NCBI GenBank assembly: GCA_015295885.1
Contig: DVEE01000402.1
Location: 1 to 5,564, forward strand
DNA: 5,564 nt
Reading direction: 5' to 3'
DNA from: Leptolyngbyaceae cyanobacterium M65_K2018_010
Lineage (GTDB): Bacteria > Cyanobacteriota > Cyanobacteriia > Phormidesmidales > Phormidesmidaceae
The notes under the pieces were generated by a model. The model did no database searches. It saw nothing but the letters and a program-made list of their open reading frames with translations, and had not been told where the DNA came from. Shown here piece by piece: positions 1-4,581 of this stretch (within the stretch, counting starts at the first letter, position 1; each line of letters starts with the position of its first letter). Made by a program: the position numbers and the translations under genes.

Positions 1-491
1 CCTATCTTGGCCCCCAACCCAGGCTTTTGACCCGCTACCGCCTCACTGACAGCATCACCCTCTACCACCGCATCCAGGAGGATTACATGGCCTGGGCTGA
101 GCGGACCGGGGGCAGTGTGGTTGAGCTCCATGCTTACTGCTATAAGGAAAGGGAATTTCCCACCCAGGCAGACCTGCTCGATACCTTTGAGGCCGAGCTC
201 TACGAGATTGTCCCCTCCCTGCAGGGGGCCAAGGTTCTACACCGGCAACTGGTCAACCAGAAAAACTTTGCTGGGTTCCCCCCCGGCAGCTTTGCTAATC
301 GGCCCCAAACCACTACCCAGGCTCCCAACCTGCTATTTGCCGGCGACTGGGTGCGCATGCCTTTCCCCTGCGGTCTGATGGAGCGGGCGGTGAGCAGCGG
401 CCTGCTGGCCGCCAATGCCATCCTTCAGGGCGAGGGGGTACAACGCCGCCCAATTCTGTCGGTAAATCCGGAAGGGGTACTGAAAATCTAA
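1..491 (+). CDS. cruE: CruE-type carotene desaturase/methyltransferase (FAD-dependent), C-terminal part
   Basis: Partial gene: the frame is open from base 3, at the left edge, to the stop at 489-491, giving about 162 C-terminal residues. A TTG at 27 lies inside the coding sequence and is not the start. The C-terminal FAD-binding signature of the amine-oxidase/phytoene-desaturase fold is visible as FAGDW at 336-350, followed by the conserved stretch PFPCGLMERAVSSG. The upstream text (RLLTRYRLTDSITLYHRI, GGSVVELHAYCYK, LVNQKNFAGFPP) is what I recall of cyanobacterial CruE and CrtU-like proteins. In the known pathway CruE desaturates the beta-rings of beta-carotene and shifts a methyl group to give the aromatic carotenoid renierapurpurin, a synechoxanthin precursor. 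The next gene, a Rieske oxygenase 68 bp downstream, fits that pathway. The family (FAD-dependent carotenoid oxidoreductase) is near certain; CruE rather than another CrtU relative is recognition from memory, not from a search. Confidence 0.82.
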   Translation, partial: YLGPQPRLLTRYRLTDSITLYHRIQEDYMAWAERTGGSVVELHAYCYKEREFPTQADLLDTFEAELYEIVPSLQGAKVLHRQLVNQKNFAGFPPGSFANRPQTTTQAPNLLFAGDWVRMPFPCGLMERAVSSGLLAANAILQGEGVQRRPILSVNPEGVLKI

Positions 492-559
492 GGGTATTAG
501 ATCGCACCTCATGCCCGGGGGAACCCCTATCAAACCACTGTTATCAAGCGAGTCTACAG

Positions 560-1666
560 ATGGATTTAATTGACCTTCAAGCCCTGACGGCGGTGGCGGA
601 AGATAATGGCCAGGCGGAAGAGTCCCAGGCCAAGTCCCTACGAGGCTTGGGCATCAACCCTAACCATTGGTATGTGGTGGCCCAAAGCCAGGAGTTGGGA
701 GCCAAGCCCCTAGGGGTGACTCTTTGGCATCAACCCATTGTGCTCTATCGCGATCGCCAGGGCCAGGTGGTGGCTGTAGAAGATCGCTGTCCCCATCGCC
801 AGGTAAAGCTCAGCGAGGGTACAGTGGAGGGCGATCATCTGGTCTGCGCCTACCATGGCTGGCAGTTTGCCCCTGATGGCCGCTGCGCCCATATTCCCTA
901 CCTGGAACCCCAACAGAAGCTACCCACCTGCCGTCTGCGTCGCTATCCCGTGAAGGAACAGGATGGTTTTATCTGGCTGTTTCCTGGCGAGGTGGCCCTG
1001 GCCGAGGTGCGGCCCCTACTGGGCGTGCCCGAATGGGACCACCTCAACTTTATCGGTTCATCGGCGGTGATCGATGTGCAAGCCCATTACTCGTTTTTGA
1101 TCGAGAACTTGATGGACATGTACCACGGTCACCTGCACGGGGCTGCCCAGGTCTGGGCCAACCCAGTCTTGAGCAACCTCCACGGAGACGATCAGCGAGT
1201 CCACGCCCACTACGACGCCGAGAGTTACTACCGCATCGATAAACTTTGGTCGGCGACCCAATTGCTGATTCCCGCCCTGCGCCAGCTCCACCCGGAACCG
1301 CTGGATGTGTACTACCACTACCCCCATTGGGTAGCCACCCTCGGCAAGGATTTTAAGCTGTACTGCCTCTTTGGCCCGGTAGATGAAACCCGGACCCGCG
1401 CCTACCTGCTGCACTTCACCTCCCTGCAGCAATTTCCTAAGCTGCACCAAACCCCTCTACCGGTACGGCGATTCTTCAAGAAAAGCTTTACCAATTCCGC
1501 TAGCTTTGTCCTGCGCCGGTTGATTCGCGAAGATGTGCTGATGCTAGAGCAAGAACAGCAGGCCTTTGTGGCTCATCCCAGCTACCGGGGGCCGGAACTA
1601 AACCGTACCCTGATGGCGGTGCAGAAATTAATTCGTCAACAGGCCACGGCGCCCCAGGAGGCCTAA
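560..1666 (+). CDS. cruH: Rieske [2Fe-2S] non-heme iron oxygenase, probable carotenoid methyl oxidase CruH
   Basis: Complete protein of 368 residues. The Rieske cluster site is C77-x-H79-x16-C96-x2-H99, ending CAYHGW. The catalytic domain shows N183-x2-D186-x2-H189-x3-H193 (NLMDMYHGHLH), the bridging Asp and two iron-ligand histidines of ring-hydroxylating oxygenase alpha subunits; the third acidic ligand further on is not pinned down. Length and layout fit the single-component Rieske oxygenases related to pheophorbide a oxygenase. Residues 1-34 precede the Rieske domain and look variable. The ATG has only a weak ribosome binding site, but no better in-frame start lies before the domain. Established knowledge: CruH oxidises the C-18/C-18' methyl groups of renierapurpurin on the way to synechoxanthin. 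The assignment as CruH rests on the CruE-like gene just upstream. Rieske oxygenase is near certain; the substrate is inferred. Confidence 0.88.
   Translation: MDLIDLQALTAVAEDNGQAEESQAKSLRGLGINPNHWYVVAQSQELGAKPLGVTLWHQPIVLYRDRQGQVVAVEDRCPHRQVKLSEGTVEGDHLVCAYHGWQFAPDGRCAHIPYLEPQQKLPTCRLRRYPVKEQDGFIWLFPGEVALAEVRPLLGVPEWDHLNFIGSSAVIDVQAHYSFLIENLMDMYHGHLHGAAQVWANPVLSNLHGDDQRVHAHYDAESYYRIDKLWSATQLLIPALRQLHPEPLDVYYHYPHWVATLGKDFKLYCLFGPVDETRTRAYLLHFTSLQQFPKLHQTPLPVRRFFKKSFTNSASFVLRRLIREDVLMLEQEQQAFVAHPSYRGPELNRTLMAVQKLIRQQATAPQEA
750..757. repeat. HIP1 octamer GCGATCGC (one of five)
   Basis: The perfect palindrome GCGATCGC occurs here and at 1993-2000, 2373-2380, 4498-4505 and 5010-5017. HIP1 is highly over-represented in many cyanobacterial genomes; five copies in 5.6 kb support that origin. 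Both the metabolic and the secreted-protein halves contain it, so there is no sign that the latter is newly acquired. Confidence 0.9.
1656..1661 (+). promoter_or_regulatory. Shine-Dalgarno AGGAGG of the HAD gene
   Basis: A full AGGAGG lies 9 bases before the ATG at 1671 and overlaps the last codons of the Rieske oxygenase gene, whose stop is at 1664-1666. It fixes the start at 1671 rather than at the ATG overlapping the stop (1666-1668), which would encode only two residues. The arrangement indicates cotranscription and probable translational coupling. Confidence 0.85.
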
Positions 1667-1670
1667 TGCC

Positions 1671-2450
1671 ATGACGGCCCCTACCATCCTGGCCCTGGAT
1701 TTTGACGGTGTGGTCTGCGATGGCCTGCTGGAGTATTTCCAAACCGCCTGGCGGGCCTATCTGGAGGTGTTCCAGCCCGATTCCCCGGACTACCCAGAGG
1801 GGCTAGCCGAGCGTTTCTACCCCCTTCGCCCAGTGGTAGAAACAGGCTGGGAAATGCCTCTGGTGCTCTATGGATTGCTGACGGGGGTGGCCGATGGGGA
1901 GATTTTGGCTCACTGGCCGACGTGGGTACCGCAACTGTTAGACCAGGCCGGGGTGGAGTCGAAAACCTTGGCCGAGGCGGTGGATGGCGTGCGCGATCGC
2001 TGGATTTCCCAGGACCTAGATAGCTGGTTAGCCCTACACCGCTTTTACCCTGGAGTCCTGGATCGGATCCAACAAGCCCTGGCCCAGGGGGTAGAACCTA
2101 TCATTATCTCCACCAAAGAGGGACGCTTTATCCAGCAGCTCTTGGCCCAGCAGGGATTGACCCTAGCCGCCGATCGCATTCTGGGTAAGGAAATCAAGCA
2201 GCCCAAGTACGCGACCCTGCAACAGCTCCAAGAGTTGCACGCTGGTCAGTCCCCCCGACTCTGGTTTGTGGAAGATCGCTTGAAGGCCCTACAAACGGTG
2301 GAGCGTCAGCCTGATTTGGCGGATGTCCAGCTTTTCCTGGCTGACTGGGGCTACAACACTGTGGCAGATCGGGCGATCGCCGCCCAGGATAGCCGCATAC
2401 ATAGCCTATCCCTGGAGCAATTTGCTGGCCCCTTTGAACATTGGCTATAG
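1671..2450 (+). CDS. HAD-superfamily hydrolase
   Basis: Complete protein of 259 residues carrying the haloacid dehalogenase fold motifs in order. Motif I is D10-F-D12-G-V-V-C-D17 at the N-terminus, with D10 as the expected nucleophile. Motif II is IIIST near residues 144-148. A lysine region follows (GKEIKQPKY, K173-K179), which would supply motif III. Motif IV is E201-D202 in LWFVEDR. The segment between motifs I and II (about 18-140) is helical-looking, as expected for a C1-type cap. The family includes phosphatases, phosphoglycolate phosphatase-like enzymes and others; the sequence alone does not show the substrate. It starts 4 bp after the Rieske oxygenase stop, so it is almost certainly in the same operon. 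A direct role in carotenoid synthesis is not known to me; it may be a passenger, or act on a phosphorylated intermediate or sugar moiety. Confidence 0.9.
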   Translation: MTAPTILALDFDGVVCDGLLEYFQTAWRAYLEVFQPDSPDYPEGLAERFYPLRPVVETGWEMPLVLYGLLTGVADGEILAHWPTWVPQLLDQAGVESKTLAEAVDGVRDRWISQDLDSWLALHRFYPGVLDRIQQALAQGVEPIIISTKEGRFIQQLLAQQGLTLAADRILGKEIKQPKYATLQQLQELHAGQSPRLWFVEDRLKALQTVERQPDLADVQLFLADWGYNTVADRAIAAQDSRIHSLSLEQFAGPFEHWL

Positions 2451-2600
2451 CCGCAAGCGGCGAACGCCCCACCCAGGGGTCAGGCTAGGGTCCCCAGACA
2501 AGGCTAGCTGTTCTCCGGGGCCAGCGGCCTAGTCCGGTTAGCGGCCCTAGGGTCTAGGATGAGCCGCTGCTTTACCAAAACTTTACTGACGGGACCAAAG

Positions 2601-2606
2601 TATAAA
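2601..2606 (+). promoter_or_regulatory. Possible -10 box TATAAA
   Basis: TATAAA matches a sigma-70 -10 element at five of six positions and sits at the left end of the AT-rich region. No good -35 box lies at 17 bp, and the 5' leader to the ATG at 2879 would be about 265 bases. This is only a candidate. Confidence 0.2.
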
Positions 2607-2667
2607 AGTCAGGTAAAGTTTGTCCGCCGCATCCGAAATCCAGGAAACCTTAAAAACAGATCTCGTC

Positions 2668-2686
2668 AAAGCTTATTTGAAGCTTT
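2668..2686. repeat. Inverted repeat AAAGCTT-N5-AAGCTTT
   Basis: Seven-base perfect arms (2668-2674 and 2680-2686) flank ATTTG, centred about 200 bp upstream of gene A. No T run follows, and its place in the AT-rich control region suggests a protein-binding palindrome rather than a terminator. Just downstream, GTTAAA occurs at 2696 and 2706, exactly 10 bp apart. Confidence 0.45.
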
Positions 2687-2806
2687 AAGTCCGAAGTTAA
2701 AAGTCGTTAAAGAATGTCTTTTTCTGGGGTTTTCAGGAACCTTAGAAGGCTCGAACTGTCAAAGCTAGTTTGTGGAAAAAATCATTTTCATGGCATTCAT
2801 TCATCT

Positions 2807-2825
2807 GTTCCAGGCCTAGTGGAAC
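2807..2825. repeat. Inverted repeat GTTCCA-N7-TGGAAC
   Basis: Six-base perfect arms (2807-2812 and 2820-2825) around GGCCTAG lie about 55 bp upstream of the start of gene A. They could be an operator, or a hairpin in the 5' untranslated leader. Chance cannot be excluded at this arm length. Confidence 0.35.
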
Positions 2826-2878
2826 CCAGATTCCTAGAAGCGGTCTAAGTAGCTGACCTGCTATTTGGGTTTATCAGT

Positions 2879-3319
2879 ATGAAGCAGATCAATGGCATTC
2901 TTAGTGTGCTGGGTGCAACGGCCATTAGCGCCTTCGCTTTGCCTACCTTGGCTAATACGGCAACGGTACAGTCAACCACCCAATCCACTACGATTAATGG
3001 CGACAACAACCAGGTTATTCAGGTGATTAATCAGGTCAATGTTAGCCATCCTGGCTTGGGACGGGGGCGAACCAATAATGCCCAAAGGGCTACCAGCCAA
3101 GACAGCTATCAAGCCGTGGGTATCGAAGGTTCAGGAAACTCGGTTGGCCAAGAGTCAACCCAGGTAAACCGAGAAGAACGGGTTGATCAACCTGGACAAC
3201 GGGCGGGCCAAACCCGGGCTTCCCAAAGTCGAGATAGCGACAACGGCCGCCGTGCTCAAAAGCAGGGTAGCAACTCCAGGAGAGGGCAGAATCGTGGGGA
3301 TAATTGTGAGGATGACTAA
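2879..3319 (+). CDS. Secreted curlin-like repeat protein A
   Basis: 146 residues. A Sec signal peptide spans residues 1-25 (MKQ, hydrophobic core, LPTLA with cleavage before N26). Two ungapped 27-residue repeats follow at 28-54 and 71-97, each fitting x3-Q-x3-Q-x3-I-x-G-x2-N-x3-Q-x3-Q-V-N; the cores are G41/N44/Q48 and G84/N87/Q91. Spaced Gln and Asn with the G-x2-N-x3-Q core resemble curlin (CsgA/CsgB) amyloid repeats, but the usual curlin Gln two before the Gly is Ile here, and there are only two units. Residues 98-146 are a low-complexity tail rich in Arg, Gln, Ser, Gly and Asp, ending in an acidic NCEDD with the only cysteine (C143). No strong Shine-Dalgarno precedes the ATG; the start is set by the signal peptide. 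An extracellular structural or adhesive role is inferred; no named gene is recognised. Confidence 0.85.
   Translation: MKQINGILSVLGATAISAFALPTLANTATVQSTTQSTTINGDNNQVIQVINQVNVSHPGLGRGRTNNAQRATSQDSYQAVGIEGSGNSVGQESTQVNREERVDQPGQRAGQTRASQSRDSDNGRRAQKQGSNSRRGQNRGDNCEDD
2960..3040 (+). repeat. Curlin-like 27-residue repeat A1
   Basis: Encodes residues 28-54 of protein A, with Gln at repeat positions 4, 8, 21 and 25, Ile at 12, Gly at 14, Asn at 17, and Val-Asn at 26-27. Confidence 0.75.
3089..3169 (+). repeat. Curlin-like 27-residue repeat A2
   Basis: Encodes residues 71-97 of protein A with the same nine conserved positions as A1. The two units differ at most other positions, so this is conserved protein grammar rather than a recent DNA duplication. 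Confidence 0.75.
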
Positions 3320-3352
3320 GGTTGGCTATCCATTCTTAACCAAGCGTTAGTC

Positions 3353-3366
3353 CCTCTTTTTTGAGG
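3353..3366 (+). terminator. Weak hairpin with T run after gene A
   Basis: CCTC-TTTTTT-GAGG forms a four-base stem whose loop is the T run, about 35 bp after the stop of gene A. The T run lies in the loop and not behind the stem, so it is a poor intrinsic terminator. It could at most mark a weak 3' end. Confidence 0.15.
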
Positions 3367-3520
3367 CTCAAGGAAAGCAGAATCAGCCCTCATTGACCTG
3401 GGCGTTTTGCAGCCTGACTCAATCCCAGGATAGCTTTCTCAAGACTATCAAACAAGGCTATCGAAGTAGGATGAATAATCCATTCATTCCGAAACCAAAA
3501 GAGATTTTCTTGGGAACCAA

Positions 3521-3594
3521 CTATGGTGATCAGGAGTCAAATAAAATGAACTTAGAGGGCATTAGTAAAATTCTTGTTTTTGCTATCACCATAG
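3521..3594. repeat. 10-bp perfect inverted repeat around the small ORF start
   Basis: CTATGGTGAT (3521-3530) and its exact complement ATCACCATAG (3585-3594) enclose 54 bases that contain the AGGAG ribosome binding site and start codon of the candidate 21-residue peptide. In RNA this could form a long-range stem presenting the translation start in the loop; in DNA it could be a split operator. Function unknown. Confidence 0.45.
3532..3536 (+). promoter_or_regulatory. Shine-Dalgarno AGGAG before small ORF
   Basis: AGGAG lies 9 bases before the ATG at 3546. It favours that ATG over the longer in-frame starts (ATG 3471, TTG 3393), which lack a comparable site at proper spacing. Confidence 0.45.
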
Positions 3595-3611
3595 GGGCTA
3601 TTTTCATATAG
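3546..3611 (+). CDS. Candidate 21-residue membrane peptide
   Basis: A short frame encodes MNLEG followed by a strongly hydrophobic run rich in Ile, Val and Phe (about residues 6-21), which could be a single membrane span or a very short toxin- or regulator-like peptide. Support is the AGGAG site with 9-base spacing and the position between two related secretion genes. The frame is open further upstream to 3393, and a 46-residue version from the ATG at 3471 is possible, but its extra residues are polar, unremarkable and without a good ribosome binding site. No family is recognised, and the frame could be accidental in this AT-rich stretch. Confidence 0.3.
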   Translation: MNLEGISKILVFAITIGAIFI

Positions 3612-3626
3612 CTCCCATCGCCTTCC

Positions 3627-3641
3627 AAGTACTTAAAGTCG
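3627..3641. promoter_or_regulatory. AAGTACTT palindrome and TTAAAGTCG element before gene B
   Basis: The perfect palindrome AAGTACTT (3627-3634) runs into TTAAAGTCG (3633-3641), about 45 bp before gene B. A near-identical TTAAAAGTCG lies at 2697-2706, upstream of gene A. A shared regulator site is possible; the match is short. Confidence 0.25.
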
Positions 3642-3673
3642 CAATCTACCGATCATTTGACATTGTATTTATC

Positions 3674-3678
3674 GAGGA
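3674..3678 (+). promoter_or_regulatory. Shine-Dalgarno GAGGA of gene B
   Basis: GAGGA lies 7 bases before the ATG at 3686 and supports that start, which is also the one that gives a signal peptide. Confidence 0.6.
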
Positions 3679-3685
3679 TTCTTTC

Positions 3686-4048
3686 ATGTTTAAGCACATT
3701 TCTGTTTTGGGTCTACTGAGCGTTGTTGGCTTTGGTGCAGTGGCTCTGCCCGCCAGCGCGGACACGGCCGTAGTTCAGCAAGGCACTCAAGATATTTACA
3801 TTCAGGGTGACGGCAACGCCGCCATTCAAAGCAGCCAGCAAATCAACCGGATTCAACGTAGTCGCACGACCCAACAGGTAGACAGCACTGGCATTGTGCA
3901 AGACATCTACCAGGGGGGCACCATCGTCGGCGAAGGCAATGGCGTTTACCAGGAAAGCAGCCAGGTCAATGTCATCCAAGAGCGAGTTCGCCCCAGCCAA
4001 ACCAATAGCCGCGGGGCTAAGCGAGGAGTGCAAGTTCAGCAGCAGTAA
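3686..4048 (+). CDS. Secreted curlin-like repeat protein B
   Basis: 120 residues. A Sec signal peptide covers residues 1-25 (MFKH, hydrophobic core, LPASA before D26). Two ungapped 27-residue repeats lie at 28-54 and 69-95, with cores G41/N44/Q48 and G82/N85/Q89 and the full pattern of Gln at 4, 8, 21 and 25, Ile at 12 and [V/I]-N at the end. The first repeat sits at exactly the same residue numbers as in protein A, so A and B are paralogues. There is no cysteine. Residues 96-120 form a short basic, Gln-rich tail ending in VQVQQQ. The resemblance to curlin repeats suggests a beta-helical or amyloid-like extracellular protein, possibly a partner or nucleator of A as CsgB is of CsgA. That pairing is inference only. 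Confidence 0.85.
   Translation: MFKHISVLGLLSVVGFGAVALPASADTAVVQQGTQDIYIQGDGNAAIQSSQQINRIQRSRTTQQVDSTGIVQDIYQGGTIVGEGNGVYQESSQVNVIQERVRPSQTNSRGAKRGVQVQQQ
3767..3847 (+). repeat. Curlin-like 27-residue repeat B1
   Basis: Encodes residues 28-54 of protein B, core I39-x-G41-x2-N44-x3-Q48, ending Q-I-N. Confidence 0.75.
3890..3970 (+). repeat. Curlin-like 27-residue repeat B2
   Basis: Encodes residues 69-95 of protein B, core I80-x-G82-x2-N85-x3-Q89, ending Q-V-N. Its second half (YQESSQVN) is closest to that of A2 (GQESTQVN), which hints that the two-repeat arrangement predates the A/B duplication. Confidence 0.75.
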
Positions 4049-4070
4049 CCTGCACCGATTTAGGTTGGAT

Positions 4071-4155
4071 CCTGGTGGGGGCTAGGTAGCCCCCCGGTGG
4101 CGCCGCCTCGGCTAACCTGACAGTCCGGAGGCGGCAGCAAACCTGATCCACCAGG
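4071..4155 (+). ncRNA. Structured leader or attenuator-like RNA element between B and C
   Basis: Three sets of complementary arms lie within 85 bases. The outer pair is CCTGGTGG (4071-4078) with CCACCAGG (4148-4155). A strong hairpin is GGGGGCTA (4077-4084) with TAGCCCCC (4087-4094). A second hairpin is GCCGCCTC (4102-4109) with GAGGCGGC (4128-4135). The outer arm shares two bases with the first hairpin, and GGTGG at 4096-4100 can also pair with CCACC at 4148-4152, so alternative folds exist. No T run follows, so a simple terminator is unlikely; a processing, stability or attenuation element between the B and C cistrons is possible. I recognise no named RNA family. Confidence 0.4.
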
Positions 4156-4180
4156 GTCGCCGGTTCTATTACGACGTCCC

Positions 4181-4198
4181 CCTTCTGGGAGGAAGGAG
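4181..4198 (+). promoter_or_regulatory. Ribosome binding site of gene C in a small hairpin
   Basis: AAGGAG (4193-4198) lies 7 bases before the ATG at 4206 and selects it over the in-frame ATG at 4215 (spacing 16). CCTTC (4181-4185) is complementary to GAAGG (4192-4196) across a six-base loop, so part of the Shine-Dalgarno can be paired. The stem is short and its effect uncertain. Confidence 0.6.
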
Positions 4199-4205
4199 AA
4201 TCATC

Positions 4206-4547
4206 ATGCCCTTTATGTTCAAGCCCTCTCTGCTGGCCGCCCTGGCCCTTGCGGTTACTGCGCCGGTTGCATCGGCCAGTGCTGTTACTGTGACCACTGA
4301 CCGAGTCCAGGTGCGGACTGGGGAGAACGGCACCATCCAAATTAGAACTCTGTCAGACCGACCGGTTGTGCTCAATGCCGATGCGGATGGTTCTAGGGGT
4401 TGGCCCTCAGCCCAGTTCACCCCAGCGCCCTATCGAGGGATTTGCTATCCGCGTTCCCACAGTAGCCAAACCCAAAGTCGCCAGGTTACCCCCCACGGCG
4501 ATCGCATCTATACCGAAAGCCACAGTTCGATTCGCCTCTGCCAGTAG
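4206..4547 (+). CDS. Small secreted protein C with degenerate curlin-like motif
   Basis: 113 residues. The signal peptide is residues 1 to about 26 (MPFMFKPS, Ala/Leu-rich core, VASASA). The mature protein begins with a Thr/Val-rich segment in which V36-x-T38-x2-N41-x3-Q45 matches the core spacing of the A and B repeats, with Thr in place of Gly. A second, weaker echo may lie around residues 88-109 (QSRQVTPHGDRIYTESHSSI). Two cysteines, C80 and C112, bracket this C-terminal part and could form a disulphide after export. The start is set by the AAGGAG site. It follows the structured element after B and is 34 bp from D, so C and D are probably cotranscribed. No known family is recognised; membership in the A/B family is inference from spacing and context. 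Confidence 0.75.
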   Translation: MPFMFKPSLLAALALAVTAPVASASAVTVTTDRVQVRTGENGTIQIRTLSDRPVVLNADADGSRGWPSAQFTPAPYRGICYPRSHSSQTQSRQVTPHGDRIYTESHSSIRLCQ

Positions 4548-4581
4548 GCCCGAGTCACTCTACCCTTACCGTTCTAGCGCC

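Larger units (their letters stand above)
2451..2878 (+). other. Intergenic control region before secreted protein A
   Basis: No convincing gene in 428 bases. From 2451 to about 2560 it is GC-rich with short repeats around CTAG/GGCC but no terminator with a T run. From about 2570 it is AT-richer and dense in repeated elements: AAAAGTC...TGTC-type direct repeats at 2604-2624 and 2699-2718, CAGGAA(A)CCTTA twice (2641-2652, 2734-2744), and inverted repeats at 2668-2686 and 2807-2825. A 69-codon open frame at 2559-2768 has no protein-like character. This stretch probably holds the promoter and operators of the downstream locus. Confidence 0.6.

Noticed and set aside
27..29. TTG as start of a complete first gene
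   Set aside because: The frame continues to the left edge with family-like sequence (YLGPQPRLLTRYR), so the gene is truncated by the window.
2451..2460. CCGCAAGCGG hairpin as terminator of the HAD gene
   Set aside because: The stem is only about four pairs with a tiny loop and no T run after it.
2559..2768. 69-codon open frame in the control region
   Set aside because: It is basic and low in recognisable structure, has no ribosome binding site, and overlaps the repeat-rich regulatory stretch.
3657..3662. Perfect -35 box TTGACA before gene B
   Set aside because: A -10 box at normal spacing would fall on the start codon of gene B (3680-3685) and shows no match, so it cannot drive a normal B transcript.
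2960..3970. Recent DNA duplication or CRISPR-like array to explain the repeats
   Set aside because: The repeats are conserved only at the protein level; DNA identity between units is low and there are no identical spaced direct repeats.
3713..4340. Long minus-strand open frames opposite genes B and C
   Set aside because: They mirror the codon pattern of the + strand genes, lack ribosome binding sites, and the + strand frames have signal peptides and repeats.
4366..4581. Upstream in-frame extension of gene D overlapping gene C
   Set aside because: It overlaps gene C in another frame and lacks protein-like character, while the internal ATG at 4582 yields a proper signal peptide.
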